Origin: Rhodoblastus sp963727035
GTDB taxonomy: Bacteria > Pseudomonadota > Alphaproteobacteria > Rhizobiales > Beijerinckiaceae
DNA: 64,000 nt
Reading direction: 5' to 3'
Assembly (NCBI GenBank): GCA_963727035.1
Contig: CAVSEY010000010.1
Coordinates: forward strand, 1 to 64,000
The translations under genes and the position numbers were made by a program. Positions within the stretch are counted from its first letter, which is position 1. The number at the start of each line of letters is the position of its first letter. The notes below the pieces were generated by a model. The model saw nothing but the letters and a program-made list of their open reading frames with translations. It made no database searches and was not told the DNA's origin. Of this stretch, positions 54,050 to 63,273 are shown piece by piece.

Positions 54050-54083
54050 GAACCGGACATGCAGATCTCCCGCATCCGGCTCT
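54050..54083 (-). ncRNA. Group II intron domain V
   Basis: The minus strand reads GAGCCGGATGCGGG, then AGATCTGCAT, then GTCCGGTTC. This is the 34-nt catalytic hairpin with the usual GAGCCG start and CGGTTC end and a bulged AT/GC pair. Intact here, so splicing chemistry could in principle still occur despite the IS load in the ORF. Confidence 0.85.
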
Positions 54084-55550
54084 CGGACAAGACCTCACGC
54101 CTTCGTCCACGGCCCGTCGCGCCCAAGCCGGGACAGACGTACGAGTTCGAATTGCTCGTAGAGTTGCGAGAGTGGATAGCTCCCGCCCTTTCTTCGCCTG
54201 ACATTGTGCTTGAAGCGCAACCACCGGCGCAACCGCATCGCCGCGTAGGTGTCGAGCGCCCGATACGCCTTGCTGAAGGCGCCTACGCTGAAGTAGTTCG
54301 CCCATCCGCGCAGCGTGCGGTTCAACTTGCCCACCAGCTTTGTGGTCTCTTGCCATGTGCATGATCGGACGGTCAGCGCGTGGACTTTCTCGACCGCGCG
54401 CTGGATGCTCTTCTTTGATGGCCGGTGGCCGATACGAGCTTGGCCGGTCCTCGTCGAATACATCCGCCCGAACGTGTATCCCAGGAAGTCGAACTCCCCT
54501 TCTGGCACTTTACAAATGCGTGTCTTTTCCTCATTCACCGTCAGCTTCAGCTTGCTCATGACCTCGCGCATCCGTTGCAAGGCGTCTTCGGCCTTGCCCC
54601 TTCTGCACAGGATCACGAGGTCGTCGGCGTAGGTCACGAGGCGAGAGCCGAGGCTTCGCTCCAGCCCGAACATCTTCCAGGCCAGCACAAACCGCCGCAT
54701 GTAGATATTCGCCAGCAGCGGTGAGATGGGTGAGCCCTGCGGAATGCCGCGCCGTTTATCCCGCGCCTCGGTCGTGCGCGTCTTCCGTCCTCGATCGTCG
54801 GTTTCTTCGACGGGGCAATCCAGCCACATCCTGATCAGATGCAGCACGCGCCGATCAACGATCCGGCGCGATACCGACTTCAAAAGCTCGGCATGCGGAA
54901 TGCTCCCGAAGTAGTCCGCGAGGTCGGCGTCCACCACTTCCGGATGGCCGCGGAACAACAGCTCCTCCACCTCGACCACCGCCTGTTGGGCGTTTCGCCC
55001 GGGACGGTAGGCGTACAATTCCGGTGGAAGGTCGGCTTCAAAGATCGGTTCCAGCACCAGCATCGCTGCTGTCATGCAGACTCGATCCCGCAGGGTTGAG
55101 ATGCCCAGCGGCCGGAGTTTGCCGTTGGCCTTCGGTAGATCACGTCCGTCAAGGTGGTGGAAATTCAGGGGCGGTCACTGGCGCCTCTTCAGGCTGCGAT
55201 TTTTGGCGGCGGGGCGGCTTCGTCGGCGAGGCCGGCCATCGTCTCCAGGCTCATGTAGCGATGTTGTAATTGCCACTCGTCATTCTGTTCGAGCAGGATG
55301 GCGCCGACGAGCCGCCTGATCGAAGCTTCGTTGGGGAATATGCCGACGACGTCGGCGCGGCGTTTGACCTCCTTATTGAGACGTTCGATTGGGTTGGTGG
55401 AGTGCAACTTCGGCCAATGCGCGCGCGGGAACGCCATGAAGGCGAGGACGTCTGCCTCGGCGTTGTCCAGCAGGCCAGCCAGTCTGGGAAAGCGCGCCCG
55501 CAACTGATCGGCGACGTGCCGCCAGGTCCGTGACGCGGCGGCCTGATCCT

Positions 55551-56949
55551 GGTAGCGTCCACAGACGTGGTGGAGATTTTCTGATTGAAGCCGGCGGGCG
55601 GAGCTCCGCTTAGCGGAGCCCGCCGGCGGGCCGGGGGCGGTCACCGCGTCCTCTTCGGTTATAGTCGAGTTGCTAAAGCTTGACCCAACCGAAACGAGGA
55701 AACGATGACCGACGACACAATGGCATTTCTTCATCAAATTCGCGAGCGCGGCGGGGAGGACCTGCTGAAGGATCTTGCCGAAGCGGTGTTGCAGAAGCTG
55801 ATGGAATTCGACATCGAAAATCGGGTCGGCGCCGGGCGCTACGAGCGCTCGGACGCCCGCACGACCCAACGCAATGGCTATCGCGAGCGCGATCTGGAGA
55901 CGCGGCTCGGCACGCTGGAGCTGAAAATCCCGAAGCTGCGCAAAGGCAGCTATTTCCCCGCCTTCCTGGAGCCGCGCAAGACCGCCGAGCGCGCGCTTGT
56001 CGCCGTCATACAGGAAGCGTGGATTCAGGGCGTCTCGACGCGCAAGGTCGACGATCTCGTGCAGGCGATGGGCATGTCCGGCATTTCGAAAAGCCAAGTT
56101 TCGAAACTTTGCGAGGACATCGACGAGCGGGTGAACTCGTTCCTCGACCGCAAGCTCGAAGGCGACTGGCCCTATCTTTGGCTCGACGCCACTTATCTCA
56201 AGGTGCGCGAAAACGGTAGGATCGTCTCAGTCGCCGCAATAATCGCCTCGGCGGTCAACGCCGAAGGGCGGCGCGAAATCATCGGGCTCGGGCTGGGGCC
56301 ATCCGAGGCGGCGGTGTTTTGGCTCGGCTTCCTGCGCTCGCTGGAAAGCCGTGGACTCAAGGGCGTCAAGCTCGTCATCTCCGACGCGCATGAAGGCCTC
56401 AAGGCGGCGATCTCGCAGGTCTTCAAGGCGAGTTGGCAGCGCTGCCGCGTCCACTTCATGCGCAACGCGCTCGCCCATGTTTCCAAAGCGCATCATGGGA
56501 TGGTGTCGGCGGCGATCCGCTCGGTCTTCAGCCACGAGGATCAGGCCGCCGCGTCACGGACCTGGCGGCACGTCGCCGATCAGTTGCGGGCGCGCTTTCC
56601 CAGACTGGCTGGCCTGCTGGACAACGCCGAGGCAGACGTCCTCGCCTTCATGGCGTTCCCGCGCGCGCATTGGCCGAAGTTGCACTCCACCAACCCAATC
56701 GAACGTCTCAATAAGGAGGTCAAACGCCGCGCCGACGTCGTCGGCATATTCCCCAACGAAGCTTCGATCAGGCGGCTCGTCGGCGCCATCCTGCTCGAAC
56801 AGAATGACGAGTGGCAATTACAACATCGCTACATGAGCCTGGAGACGATGGCCGGCCTCGCCGACGAAGCCGCCCCGCCGCCAAAAATCGCAGCCTGAAG
56901 AGGCGCCAGTGACCGCCCCTGAATTTCCACCACCTTGACGGACGTGATC
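55551..56949 (+). mobile_element. IS256-family element, inner intact copy
   Basis: A complete 1399-bp element with the same termini as the outer copy, in the opposite orientation. It is flanked by the 8-bp duplication CTGATCCT (55543-55550 and 56950-56957). A long GC hairpin (55591-55627, arms GGCGGGC...GCCCGCC around GGAGCTCCGC) lies in its leader before the transposase. Confidence 0.93.
55705..56898 (+). CDS. IS256-family transposase
   Basis: 397 residues, MULE-type DDE transposase. First Asp in LWLDATYLKVRENGR, second in LVISDAHEGLKAAI, then CRVHFMRNALAHV, and Glu in TNPIERLNKEVKRRADVVGI. Full length and open, with AACGAGGAAACG before the ATG as ribosome site. Probably functional and the likely source of the nested insertion. 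Confidence 0.95.
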   Translation: MTDDTMAFLHQIRERGGEDLLKDLAEAVLQKLMEFDIENRVGAGRYERSDARTTQRNGYRERDLETRLGTLELKIPKLRKGSYFPAFLEPRKTAERALVAVIQEAWIQGVSTRKVDDLVQAMGMSGISKSQVSKLCEDIDERVNSFLDRKLEGDWPYLWLDATYLKVRENGRIVSVAAIIASAVNAEGRREIIGLGLGPSEAAVFWLGFLRSLESRGLKGVKLVISDAHEGLKAAISQVFKASWQRCRVHFMRNALAHVSKAHHGMVSAAIRSVFSHEDQAAASRTWRHVADQLRARFPRLAGLLDNAEADVLAFMAFPRAHWPKLHSTNPIERLNKEVKRRADVVGIFPNEASIRRLVGAILLEQNDEWQLQHRYMSLETMAGLADEAAPPPKIAA

Positions 56950-58733
56950 CTGATCCTCGTGGCTGAAGACCGAGCGGATCGCCGCCGACACCATCCCATG
57001 ATGCGCTTTGGAAACATGGGCGAGCGCGTTGCGCATGAAGTGGACGCGGCAGCGCTGCCAACTCGCCTTGAAGACCTGCGAGATCGCCGCCTTGAGGCCT
57101 TCATGCGCGTCGGAGATGACGAGCTTGACGCCCTTGAGTCCACGGCTTTCCAGCGAGCGCAGGAAGCGGAGCCAAAACACCGCCGCCTCGGATGGCCCCA
57201 GCCCGAGCCCGATGATTTCGCGCCGCCCTTCGGCGTTGACCGCCGAGGCGATTATTGCGGCGACTGAGACGATCCTACCGTTTTCGCGCACCTTGAGATA
57301 AGTGGCGTCGAGCCAAAGATAGGGCCAGTCGCCTTCGAGCTTGCGGTCGAGGAACGAGTTCACCCGCTCGTCGATGTCCTCGCAAAGTTTCGAAACTTGG
57401 CTTTTCGAAATGCCGGACATGCCCATCGCCTGCACGAGATCGTCGACCTTGCGCGTCGAGACGCCCTGAATCCACGCTTCCTGTATGACGGCGACAAGCG
57501 CGCGCTCGGCGGTCTTGCGCGGCTCCAGGAAGGCGGGGAAATAGCTGCCTTTGCGCAGCTTCGGGATTTTCAGCTCCAGCGTGCCGAGCCGCGTCTCCAG
57601 ATCGCGCTCGCGATAGCCATTGCGTTGGGTCGTGCGGGCGTCCGAGCGCTCGTAGCGCCCGGCGCCGACCCGATTTTCGATGTCGAATTCCATCAGCTTC
57701 TGCAACACCGCTTCGGCAAGATCCTTCAGCAGGTCCTCCCCGCCGCGCTCGCGAATTTGATGAAGAAATGCCATTGTGTCGTCGGTCATCGTTTCCTCGT
57801 TTCGGTTGGGTCAAGCTTTAGCAACTCGACTATAACCGAAGAGGACGCGGTGACCGCCCCCGGCCCGCCGGCGGGCTCCGCTAAGCGGAGCTCCGCCCGC
57901 CGGCTTCAATCAGAAAATCTCCACCACGTCTGTGGACGCTACCCTTCGGTATGAACACACGTCTGATAGGAGCCGGTTGGTAAGCCTCCTGCCTGAGCGC
58001 AAGCGCCAGTTCAGCCAACCATCGATCAACCCCATACGCCTCGACATCCGCGAAGTCCTGACCGTCCACGCCCGGCGCGCCCTTGTTGGAGCGGCACTGG
58101 GCATAGGCGTGCGCCAGAATATCCTTGCGGCTGAGCTTGTCGTACAGGGCGTAGAAGCGATAGCCGGCTTCTGCCTTCGCTTTCGCGTGCAACGCCATCT
58201 GCAATTTCTGAACACTTTTCGGAGTTGATAGGTTTCCCAATCTCCAGGTCCTTCATCGCTTGCTGCGTCTGTCTTGAACTGAGGTCCCTTCCCTCTCCCG
58301 GCGTTACCCGGCTTCAGCGGTACTACGGACCTCTCCGTCACCCCACAGTGCCCGGCCTGTCCCTCGCGGGCGTCCGGTTGGTCATCCCTGACCACGCCGT
58401 GGGGCTTCCCGTGTTGCGTACGCTTTCCTTGTGTGCGTGCTGCCGTCAGTACCCCGGTGCAGCGACTGGACGTCGACTTCGCTCATCTCATCCAGTCGTA
58501 TCAGCCTTCCCCGATCTGGCAGTCGGGTCGGCCTGCACATCGTCCTTTTCGAGGCTTGCTCGACGTTCACTCGCGTTGCGGCCCGCACACTCGCGCCGTC
58601 ACCTATAAGCGACAGCTATCCGGGGGCTTCAGACATTTCGTTGCCTCCATGTCTGCTCCGGTTGCTTCCGGCTGGAGCGGGTCGCCGGGTGGGGCTTGCA
58701 CCCACTGGAAAGCGCCGCCTTTTCACGGCGCAC

Positions 58734-59003
58734 GCCAGAAGGGGAAATTCGCCGTTGTTCCAAACAACCCCTGCTTTTAACGGGGAGCGGACGTTCGTCC
58801 TTTCCGAAGTCATTGTTGGAACGAAACGCGGGCCATTCGTTTGCATGAACGCCTCGCTCGCGCCGACCTGTGCGCCTTGACCGCCCAGTCCACGCAGGCG
58901 TCCCACCTTTGCCCGTCCACGGCGCAAGGGCGGGCGGCTTCGGCGCCGCCCATTCGAAGTCGCGGCGCGCGGCGGCTGGGTCCGCCGCGCGCCGCCGCGA
59001 TCC
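58734..59003. other. Intergenic region with a strong GC hairpin
   Basis: 270 bp between the intron 5' end and the exported-protein gene. A stem GCGGCGCGCGGCGG / CCGCCGCGCGCCGC (58962-58996) lies just past the stop of the 59474-59004 gene. It lacks a T-tract but may still end or stabilise that mRNA. Confidence 0.45.
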
Positions 59004-59474
59004 TCATTGACCACGCAAATCGACGCTGCCCCTGGGGACCGACGCCAGGGCGACCCTAAGGAAGTCCGCGCTCGCGACGACCGGCTCCGGCTCGGCGGGA
59101 TGGTAGGCATCGCCTTGCGGCGAATTGCGATAGGCGATCCATTGGGCGAGCGCCAATTGGTTGGCGTTCAAAGAGCGGTCGCCATGCACGGCTGGCGCGA
59201 AACTGGCGCCATGCATCGGGTCCGTCGCCAGAGCCACATTTTCGAAAGCCCCTTCTTCGGGCGTGACGATCGCCAGATGGAAGACGTCGCTTTCAGGCGA
59301 CCTATACCAGGCGATCGTTTGCGTGAGGACGCCGATATTGGCGTTCAATGAGGCATCGCCGGTCACCGGCGGGCCAAAGCCCACGACGCGTAGTGGCGAG
59401 GCGGCGGATGCGGCTCCGGCGCCGAGAGCGAGAGCGGCGGCCGCGAACAGGGAAATCATGCGTGAATGGGTCAT
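59004..59474 (-). CDS. Exported protein with an internal duplication
   Basis: 156 residues with a signal peptide (MISLFAAAALALGAGAASAA). The mature part repeats a motif: VTGDASLNANIGVLTQTIAW with YRSPESDVFHLA, then VHGDRSLNANQLALAQWIAY with RNSPQGDAYHPA. No family is recognised; the two halves point to an internal duplication. No membrane helix besides the signal and no cysteine. A separate exported-protein gene lies upstream on the same strand, 142 bp away. Confidence 0.75.
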   Translation of the reverse strand: MTHSRMISLFAAAALALGAGAASAASPLRVVGFGPPVTGDASLNANIGVLTQTIAWYRSPESDVFHLAIVTPEEGAFENVALATDPMHGASFAPAVHGDRSLNANQLALAQWIAYRNSPQGDAYHPAEPEPVVASADFLRVALASVPRGSVDLRGQ

Positions 59475-59616
59475 CTTGGCCTCCGTGAGATTTTGCTGTG
59501 TCGATTCACCGGCAGTTTTGTGTCTGCCGGGCTGTCTTCTGCGCGAAAGGTCGGCGCACTGAACCTCGACAGCGACCGCTGCATTGCGACCGCCGGCTGA
59601 AGGCGTGTCGCCGCGC

Positions 59617-60129
59617 TTAGCGCGTGGCCGCCTTGGTCGCGCGCGCCGTCCATTCGCATTCGAGAGTCGTCTGCGAAGTGAAGTTGCATTTGACGCGAAT
59701 GTCTTTCATCGGGCCGCCCGGCTTGGAGACCTCGCCTTCGACGGTGGTCATCGGCTTGCCGTCGACCAGCACGGTCTTGATCGCGTTGACAAAGGTATAA
59801 CTGCTCGTGGCGCCGTCCTTGATGTCGAAGCCGGAGCCATGCGCCACGCCGTTGCCGCGGTCGAGATCGGCCACATCGGTCATCAGAATCTCCGCGCCGT
59901 CCATCCACGGCAGGCGGCCGATGCTGGCGTTGGTTCCCTTGTAAATGGAAGCGACCGCGACATGGCCCTTGGCGTCGAGCGGACGCGCCTCCTGCTGGAC
60001 CACGGTCAGCGACATCTTCCCGCCATAGTCCGGCCGATCGGCGGCGCCGGCGGCGCCGGTCAAAGCAACGAGCGACGTGGCGACAGCGAGAGCCAGGCGA
60101 CCACGGCCAAGGATTTGGTTGATCCACAT
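59617..60129 (-). CDS. Exported hypothetical protein
   Basis: 170 residues; signal peptide LALAVATSLVALTGAAGAA. The mature part looks like a beta-rich domain (MSLTVVQQEARPLDAKGHVA, IKTVLVDGKPMTTVEGEV, KCNFTSQTTLECEWTA) with two cysteines that could pair. No family recognised. A good Shine-Dalgarno (GGGAGG) precedes the ATG. It is divergent from the winged-helix regulator at 60333, which might control it. Confidence 0.75.
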   Translation of the reverse strand: MWINQILGRGRLALAVATSLVALTGAAGAADRPDYGGKMSLTVVQQEARPLDAKGHVAVASIYKGTNASIGRLPWMDGAEILMTDVADLDRGNGVAHGSGFDIKDGATSSYTFVNAIKTVLVDGKPMTTVEGEVSKPGGPMKDIRVKCNFTSQTTLECEWTARATKAATR

Positions 60130-60332
60130 TTTTTCCTCCCTATTATTGGCGGAGACCGCCGCCCCGGCCGTCCGCTCCTGTCCCTGTTTGAGAGGATTGG
60201 ACGAACGTTTTTGTTTTCAGCGGCATTAGGGTACAATCGACGTGGAACGGCGTCCTGAACGGGCGGTGAAACATTCTGAAATTGCGCTGAATCGTCATTG
60301 CATCGCCAACTCCGGCGAATTTGGGGCAAGCC

Positions 60333-61940
60333 ATGGATGGATCGTCCGTTTCCGCGCGCCAGGACCGAGATTCCGCCAAGCGCCTCGTTCAGCTGCGAAA
60401 TTTCGTCGTCGATCTCGGACGCGGCGAACTGCTCGATCAGGCGGGCGCGCGCGTCGATCTCCGGGCGCGCTCCCTCGACGTGCTGCTCCGCCTGGCGGAA
60501 AACGCCGGCCATATGGTGACGAAAGACGAATTGATGGCTGCGGTCTGGCCGGATGTCTGCGTCACCGAGGATTCAATCACCCAATGCGTCTCCGACATCA
60601 GGAGGGTGATCGGCGATGTCGGACACGACATTGTCCGGACGGCGCCGCGAAAGGGCTACGTGCTTATGCCCGACGCCAATGCGCCGTCGCCCGGGCATGA
60701 ACGGCCGCGTGAACAGGCGGCAGGCCGCGGCCGGGTGCCGGACCGGCCCTCGCTCGCCGTTCTCGCTTTCGACAGCTTTTCCGCCGAACCCGAGCAAAGG
60801 ATGCTCGGCGACGGCCTGGCGGAGGACATCACCACCGAACTGGCGCGCAACAGGGATCTTACCGTTCTCGCTCGGCACACCAGCTTCAGCGTCAAGGGCC
60901 AGGGCAAAACGGCGGGGGACATAGCGCGCCTTTTCGATGTCCGTTATCTGCTCGAAGGCAGCGTGCGGCGCGCTGGCGACAGGTTGATCGTCAACGCCCA
61001 GCTGATCGACGGCCATGACAGCCGCCATGTCTGGGCCGAGCGCTATGAATTTGGCGCGAGCGACATCTACCGATCGCAAGGCGCCCTTTGCGCCAGAATC
61101 GCCGCCACGCTGCTGGCGGAAATGCGCCAGAGCGAAGAAGCCGAATCCTTGCGGCGTCCGCCGTCCAATCTCGATGCCTACGAACTGACCTTGCGTGGCA
61201 TGGCGCATAAGCATCAATTCACCGGGGATGCATTGGTGGCGGGGCGGGCCGAACTGTCGCAGGCCGTGGCGCTCGACCCCAATTTTGCGCCGGCGCACAT
61301 CTATCGCGGTTATCTCGAAATCATCGACGTCGGGCTCGGAATCTCCGGGTCCAAGGGTCCGGCTGACATGGCGGCTGGCATTGCCGAAATTCAGCGCGGC
61401 ATAGAACTCGATCCCTCGCTCGGCGTCGGCTACCAGGCCCTCGGCCTGGCTCTCGGCTTCTCAGGGTTGTTCGAACCGCAATTGCGGGCGGCGGAGCGAT
61501 CGGTGGCCCTTGGGCCTGGCGACGCCGAAAATCTCGCCTTCCTGTCGTACGCCCTGTCCAACGCCGGCCGCTATGCGGAAGCGCTCGAAGCGATCGAACG
61601 CGCGATCGAATTGAACCCGAACACGCCCGTCTATTATATGCCGTTCAAGGCGATCGCGCTTTATGCGCTCGACCGCTTTGAAGAAGCAGCGCGCGCGCAG
61701 AGCGTGTGCGCCGACATTCAGCCGGGCTTCCCGAGTTGTTACACGATCGGCGCCGCAAGCGACATCGCCCTGGGGCGGACGGATTCCGCCGCCGAACGGA
61801 TCGCCAGACTTTTGCGGTTTTGCCCGGACGTGACGACGCGCACGCCCTTCGTCGCCAACTCTTATCCGCGCGATCCGGAACTGCGCGCGCGCCAGCTGAA
61901 ACAATTGCAAGAGGCCGGACTTCCGACCCCTCCAGCGTAA
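60333..61940 (+). CDS. OmpR-type winged-helix regulator with TolB/FlgO-like and TPR regions
   Basis: 535 residues. Residues 15-105 are an OmpR/PhoB-type winged helix (VDLRARSLDVLLRLAENAGH, DELMAAVWPDVCVTEDSITQ, DIVRTAPRKGYVLM). Residues 130-260 (SLAVLAFDSFSAEPEQRMLG, ITTELARNRDLTVLARHTSF) match the domain found in CadC-like and adenylate-cyclase-like regulators. The rest is TPR repeats (GYQALGLALGFSGL, YAEALEAIERAIELNPNTPV). No transmembrane segment and no receiver domain, so the signal is unknown. An ATG 12 bp upstream (60321) is an alternative start. Confidence 0.85.
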   Translation: MDGSSVSARQDRDSAKRLVQLRNFVVDLGRGELLDQAGARVDLRARSLDVLLRLAENAGHMVTKDELMAAVWPDVCVTEDSITQCVSDIRRVIGDVGHDIVRTAPRKGYVLMPDANAPSPGHERPREQAAGRGRVPDRPSLAVLAFDSFSAEPEQRMLGDGLAEDITTELARNRDLTVLARHTSFSVKGQGKTAGDIARLFDVRYLLEGSVRRAGDRLIVNAQLIDGHDSRHVWAERYEFGASDIYRSQGALCARIAATLLAEMRQSEEAESLRRPPSNLDAYELTLRGMAHKHQFTGDALVAGRAELSQAVALDPNFAPAHIYRGYLEIIDVGLGISGSKGPADMAAGIAEIQRGIELDPSLGVGYQALGLALGFSGLFEPQLRAAERSVALGPGDAENLAFLSYALSNAGRYAEALEAIERAIELNPNTPVYYMPFKAIALYALDRFEEAARAQSVCADIQPGFPSCYTIGAASDIALGRTDSAAERIARLLRFCPDVTTRTPFVANSYPRDPELRARQLKQLQEAGLPTPPA

Positions 61941-62202
61941 TTTGGGAACTTGGCGACGTTCCGACCGCAGCGAGACGGCGGCCTTGCCGCGCGACGACGT
62001 GGCGGGCTGAATATGCGTCGCGGTCGAGTTTCGGAGGTCCGCTTCGAGCGGTCGATTGTCGCGCTCAGCGAAGTCAAGCGAACGAAGTCTCAGGGCCATG
62101 AATACGCGTTCGATCGCCCCCCGGAACGACCGTTGACGGCATCGCTACGGCCATTGGGGAGAAATCTTGAACCGCGCGTTCGGTCGATACCTCCGCTCGA
62201 AC
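61941..62202. other. Intergenic region
   Basis: 262 bp between the convergent regulator and E2-like genes. No gene, terminator or repeat that I can support. Confidence 0.4.
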
Positions 62203-63264
62203 TCACCGCTCCGCCAGTCCCTCGGGCTCCTCGATCAGCGTCTTGAAGGTGGTGATCAAGGCGGCGGCGGCGGGTTCGTCGATGGCGCGGCGGTCGATGG
62301 CGAGCGTAGCGGACATCATGGTCGCGACCGCCGGACTGCCCTGCTCCACGATCATTCTTTGCTCCGCCGCGCCGAGGCCGAGCACGCTGGTCCAGGGCGC
62401 AATGACGGCAGGAAGAACGCGCCGCACGCCCAAGGCGCCGAGATTGGCGATCAGGCAGGCGCCTTTTTCGAATGAATCGGAACCGAAGCGCCCGGCCAGG
62501 AAATCGGCGCGGGCGGCCGCGATCTCGTCGAGCGCCATTTCATCCGCCGCAGCAAAAGTCGGCGCGACGATCTCGCCGCCGTAGCTGAGCGCGACCGCGA
62601 CATCGGCCCGGCGCGCCGGCTGATATTTGCCGCCCGTGCGCGCGACATTGGCTTCCGGCGTCCGCGCCAAGGCGAGGGCGAGCGCCTTGACCGCGCAATC
62701 CAGCAGCGAAACCCTTGTCGCCAAACCGCTCGTCAAGCCGTTCGCATTGAGCCGCGCGCGGAACTCTTGCAAAGTGTCGAGCCGGCACTCCACTTCCAGA
62801 TGGACCTGGGGCGACCCTTCCGCCGCCTCGATCCGCGGGCGCAAGTCCCCGCCCCCCGCACGCGTCGGCCTTTCCGCCGCGCGCCGTTCCAGCGCCGCGC
62901 GCACGTCGGCCTCCACGACGCGGCCATCGGTTCCGCGGCCCGCGAGTTGCGACAGGTCGACGCCCGCTTCGTGCGCCAGCCGCCGCGCGCGCGGCGAGGC
63001 CGGACTCCGCGCGGGCGGCGGCGGCCCGGGCTCTATCCGGCCGATTTCGGCGTTGACCGCGATCGCCTCGGCCCCCGCCGCGACCAGAATATGGGTCAGA
63101 ACGCCCGCCTGCGGCGCCTCGACATCCATGGTCCCGTGGGCGCCGGCGATTTCCGCCACCGGCTCGGCGGCCTCGACGAAATCGCCCACGCGGCGCAGCC
63201 AGCGCGTCAGCCGGCCGGTCCGCATCGACGGCTCGATCGAGGGCATCAGGATCGCAATCGCCAT
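62203..63264 (-). CDS. Dihydrolipoamide acetyltransferase (E2)-like protein lacking key residues
   Basis: 353 residues with E2 architecture: an N-terminal lipoyl-type domain (MAIAILMPSIEPSMRTGRLT), a peripheral subunit-binding domain (ASPRARRLAHEAGVDLSQLA, GTDGRV), and a C-terminal acyltransferase domain (ACLIANLGALGVRRVLPAVI). The lipoylated Lys of the usual ETDKATMEVEA is replaced: AGAHGTMDVEA has His43 there. The catalytic DHRxxDG near the C-terminus is DRRAIDE (324-330), with Arg for the catalytic His. It follows pdhB and a DUF5076 gene, where the normal pdhC would be. A structural or regulatory role is possible; enzymatic E2 activity is not supported. Confidence 0.85.
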   Translation of the reverse strand: MAIAILMPSIEPSMRTGRLTRWLRRVGDFVEAAEPVAEIAGAHGTMDVEAPQAGVLTHILVAAGAEAIAVNAEIGRIEPGPPPPARSPASPRARRLAHEAGVDLSQLAGRGTDGRVVEADVRAALERRAAERPTRAGGGDLRPRIEAAEGSPQVHLEVECRLDTLQEFRARLNANGLTSGLATRVSLLDCAVKALALALARTPEANVARTGGKYQPARRADVAVALSYGGEIVAPTFAAADEMALDEIAAARADFLAGRFGSDSFEKGACLIANLGALGVRRVLPAVIAPWTSVLGLGAAEQRMIVEQGSPAVATMMSATLAIDRRAIDEPAAAALITTFKTLIEEPEGLAER

Positions 63265-63273
63265 GGCGGGCCT

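Larger units (their letters stand above)
55189..57789 (-). pseudogene. IS256-family transposase (outer copy), interrupted
   Basis: The N-terminal 278 or so residues (MTDDTMAFLHQIRERGGEDL to SVFSHEDQ) are at 57789-56950. The C-terminal 120 residues (QAAASRTWRHVADQLRARFP to PPPKIAA) are at 55550-55189. It differs from the inner copy by at least one residue (FWLRFLRS instead of FWLGFLRS), so the two copies are not perfectly identical. The insertion separates the catalytic Asp residues from the Glu in TNPIERLNKEVK, inactivating it. Confidence 0.92.
55138..57943 (-). mobile_element. IS256-family element, outer copy, interrupted by a second copy
   Basis: Target duplication CTTCGGTA is at 55130-55137 and 57944-57951. 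Termini read inward: GATCACGTCCGTCAAGGTGG and GGTAGCGTCCACAGACGTGG, sharing GTGGTGGA-x-ATT further in (19 of 28 matching positions). A second inner pair of inverted repeats carries GGGGCGGTCAC. The outer copy is split at 55550/56950 by the inner copy; the remaining parts sum to 1399 bp plus one 8-bp duplication. Confidence 0.93.
54095..58240 (-). pseudogene. ltrA: Group II intron reverse transcriptase/maturase, interrupted by IS256
   Basis: The N-terminal part is at 58240-57944 (MGNLSTPKSVQKLQMALHAK, GAPGVDGQ, RRVFIPK). The C-terminal part is at 55137-54095 (ANGKLRPLGISTLRDRV, DADLADYFGSIPH, the YADD catalytic motif in LVTYADDLVIL, maturase domain, end GRDGPWTKA). Removing the IS pair and one copy of the TACCGAAG duplication restores a continuous 443-residue frame. 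No HNH endonuclease domain follows the maturase domain, as in endonuclease-less intron classes. Confidence 0.92.
54015..58733 (-). mobile_element. Group II intron carrying two nested IS256 copies
   Basis: The 5' end GTGCGCCGTG is at 58733 on the minus strand. It is followed by about 490 nt of RNA domain I-IV sequence, the maturase gene (interrupted), and domain V at 54083-54050. The 3' end lies about 35-40 nt after domain V and is uncertain to some tens of bases. Without the 2.8-kb IS insertion the intron would be about 1.9 kb. It has inserted upstream of rpsB. Confidence 0.85.

Noticed and set aside
55189..56097. 302-codon minus-strand ORF as a novel protein
   Set aside because: It is a chimera: the first two-thirds are antisense to the inner IS256 transposase and the rest is the C-terminus of the outer copy.
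57397..57954. 185-codon plus-strand ORF
   Set aside because: Antisense to the outer IS256 transposase; the identical frame occurs over the inner copy, as expected for a shadow.
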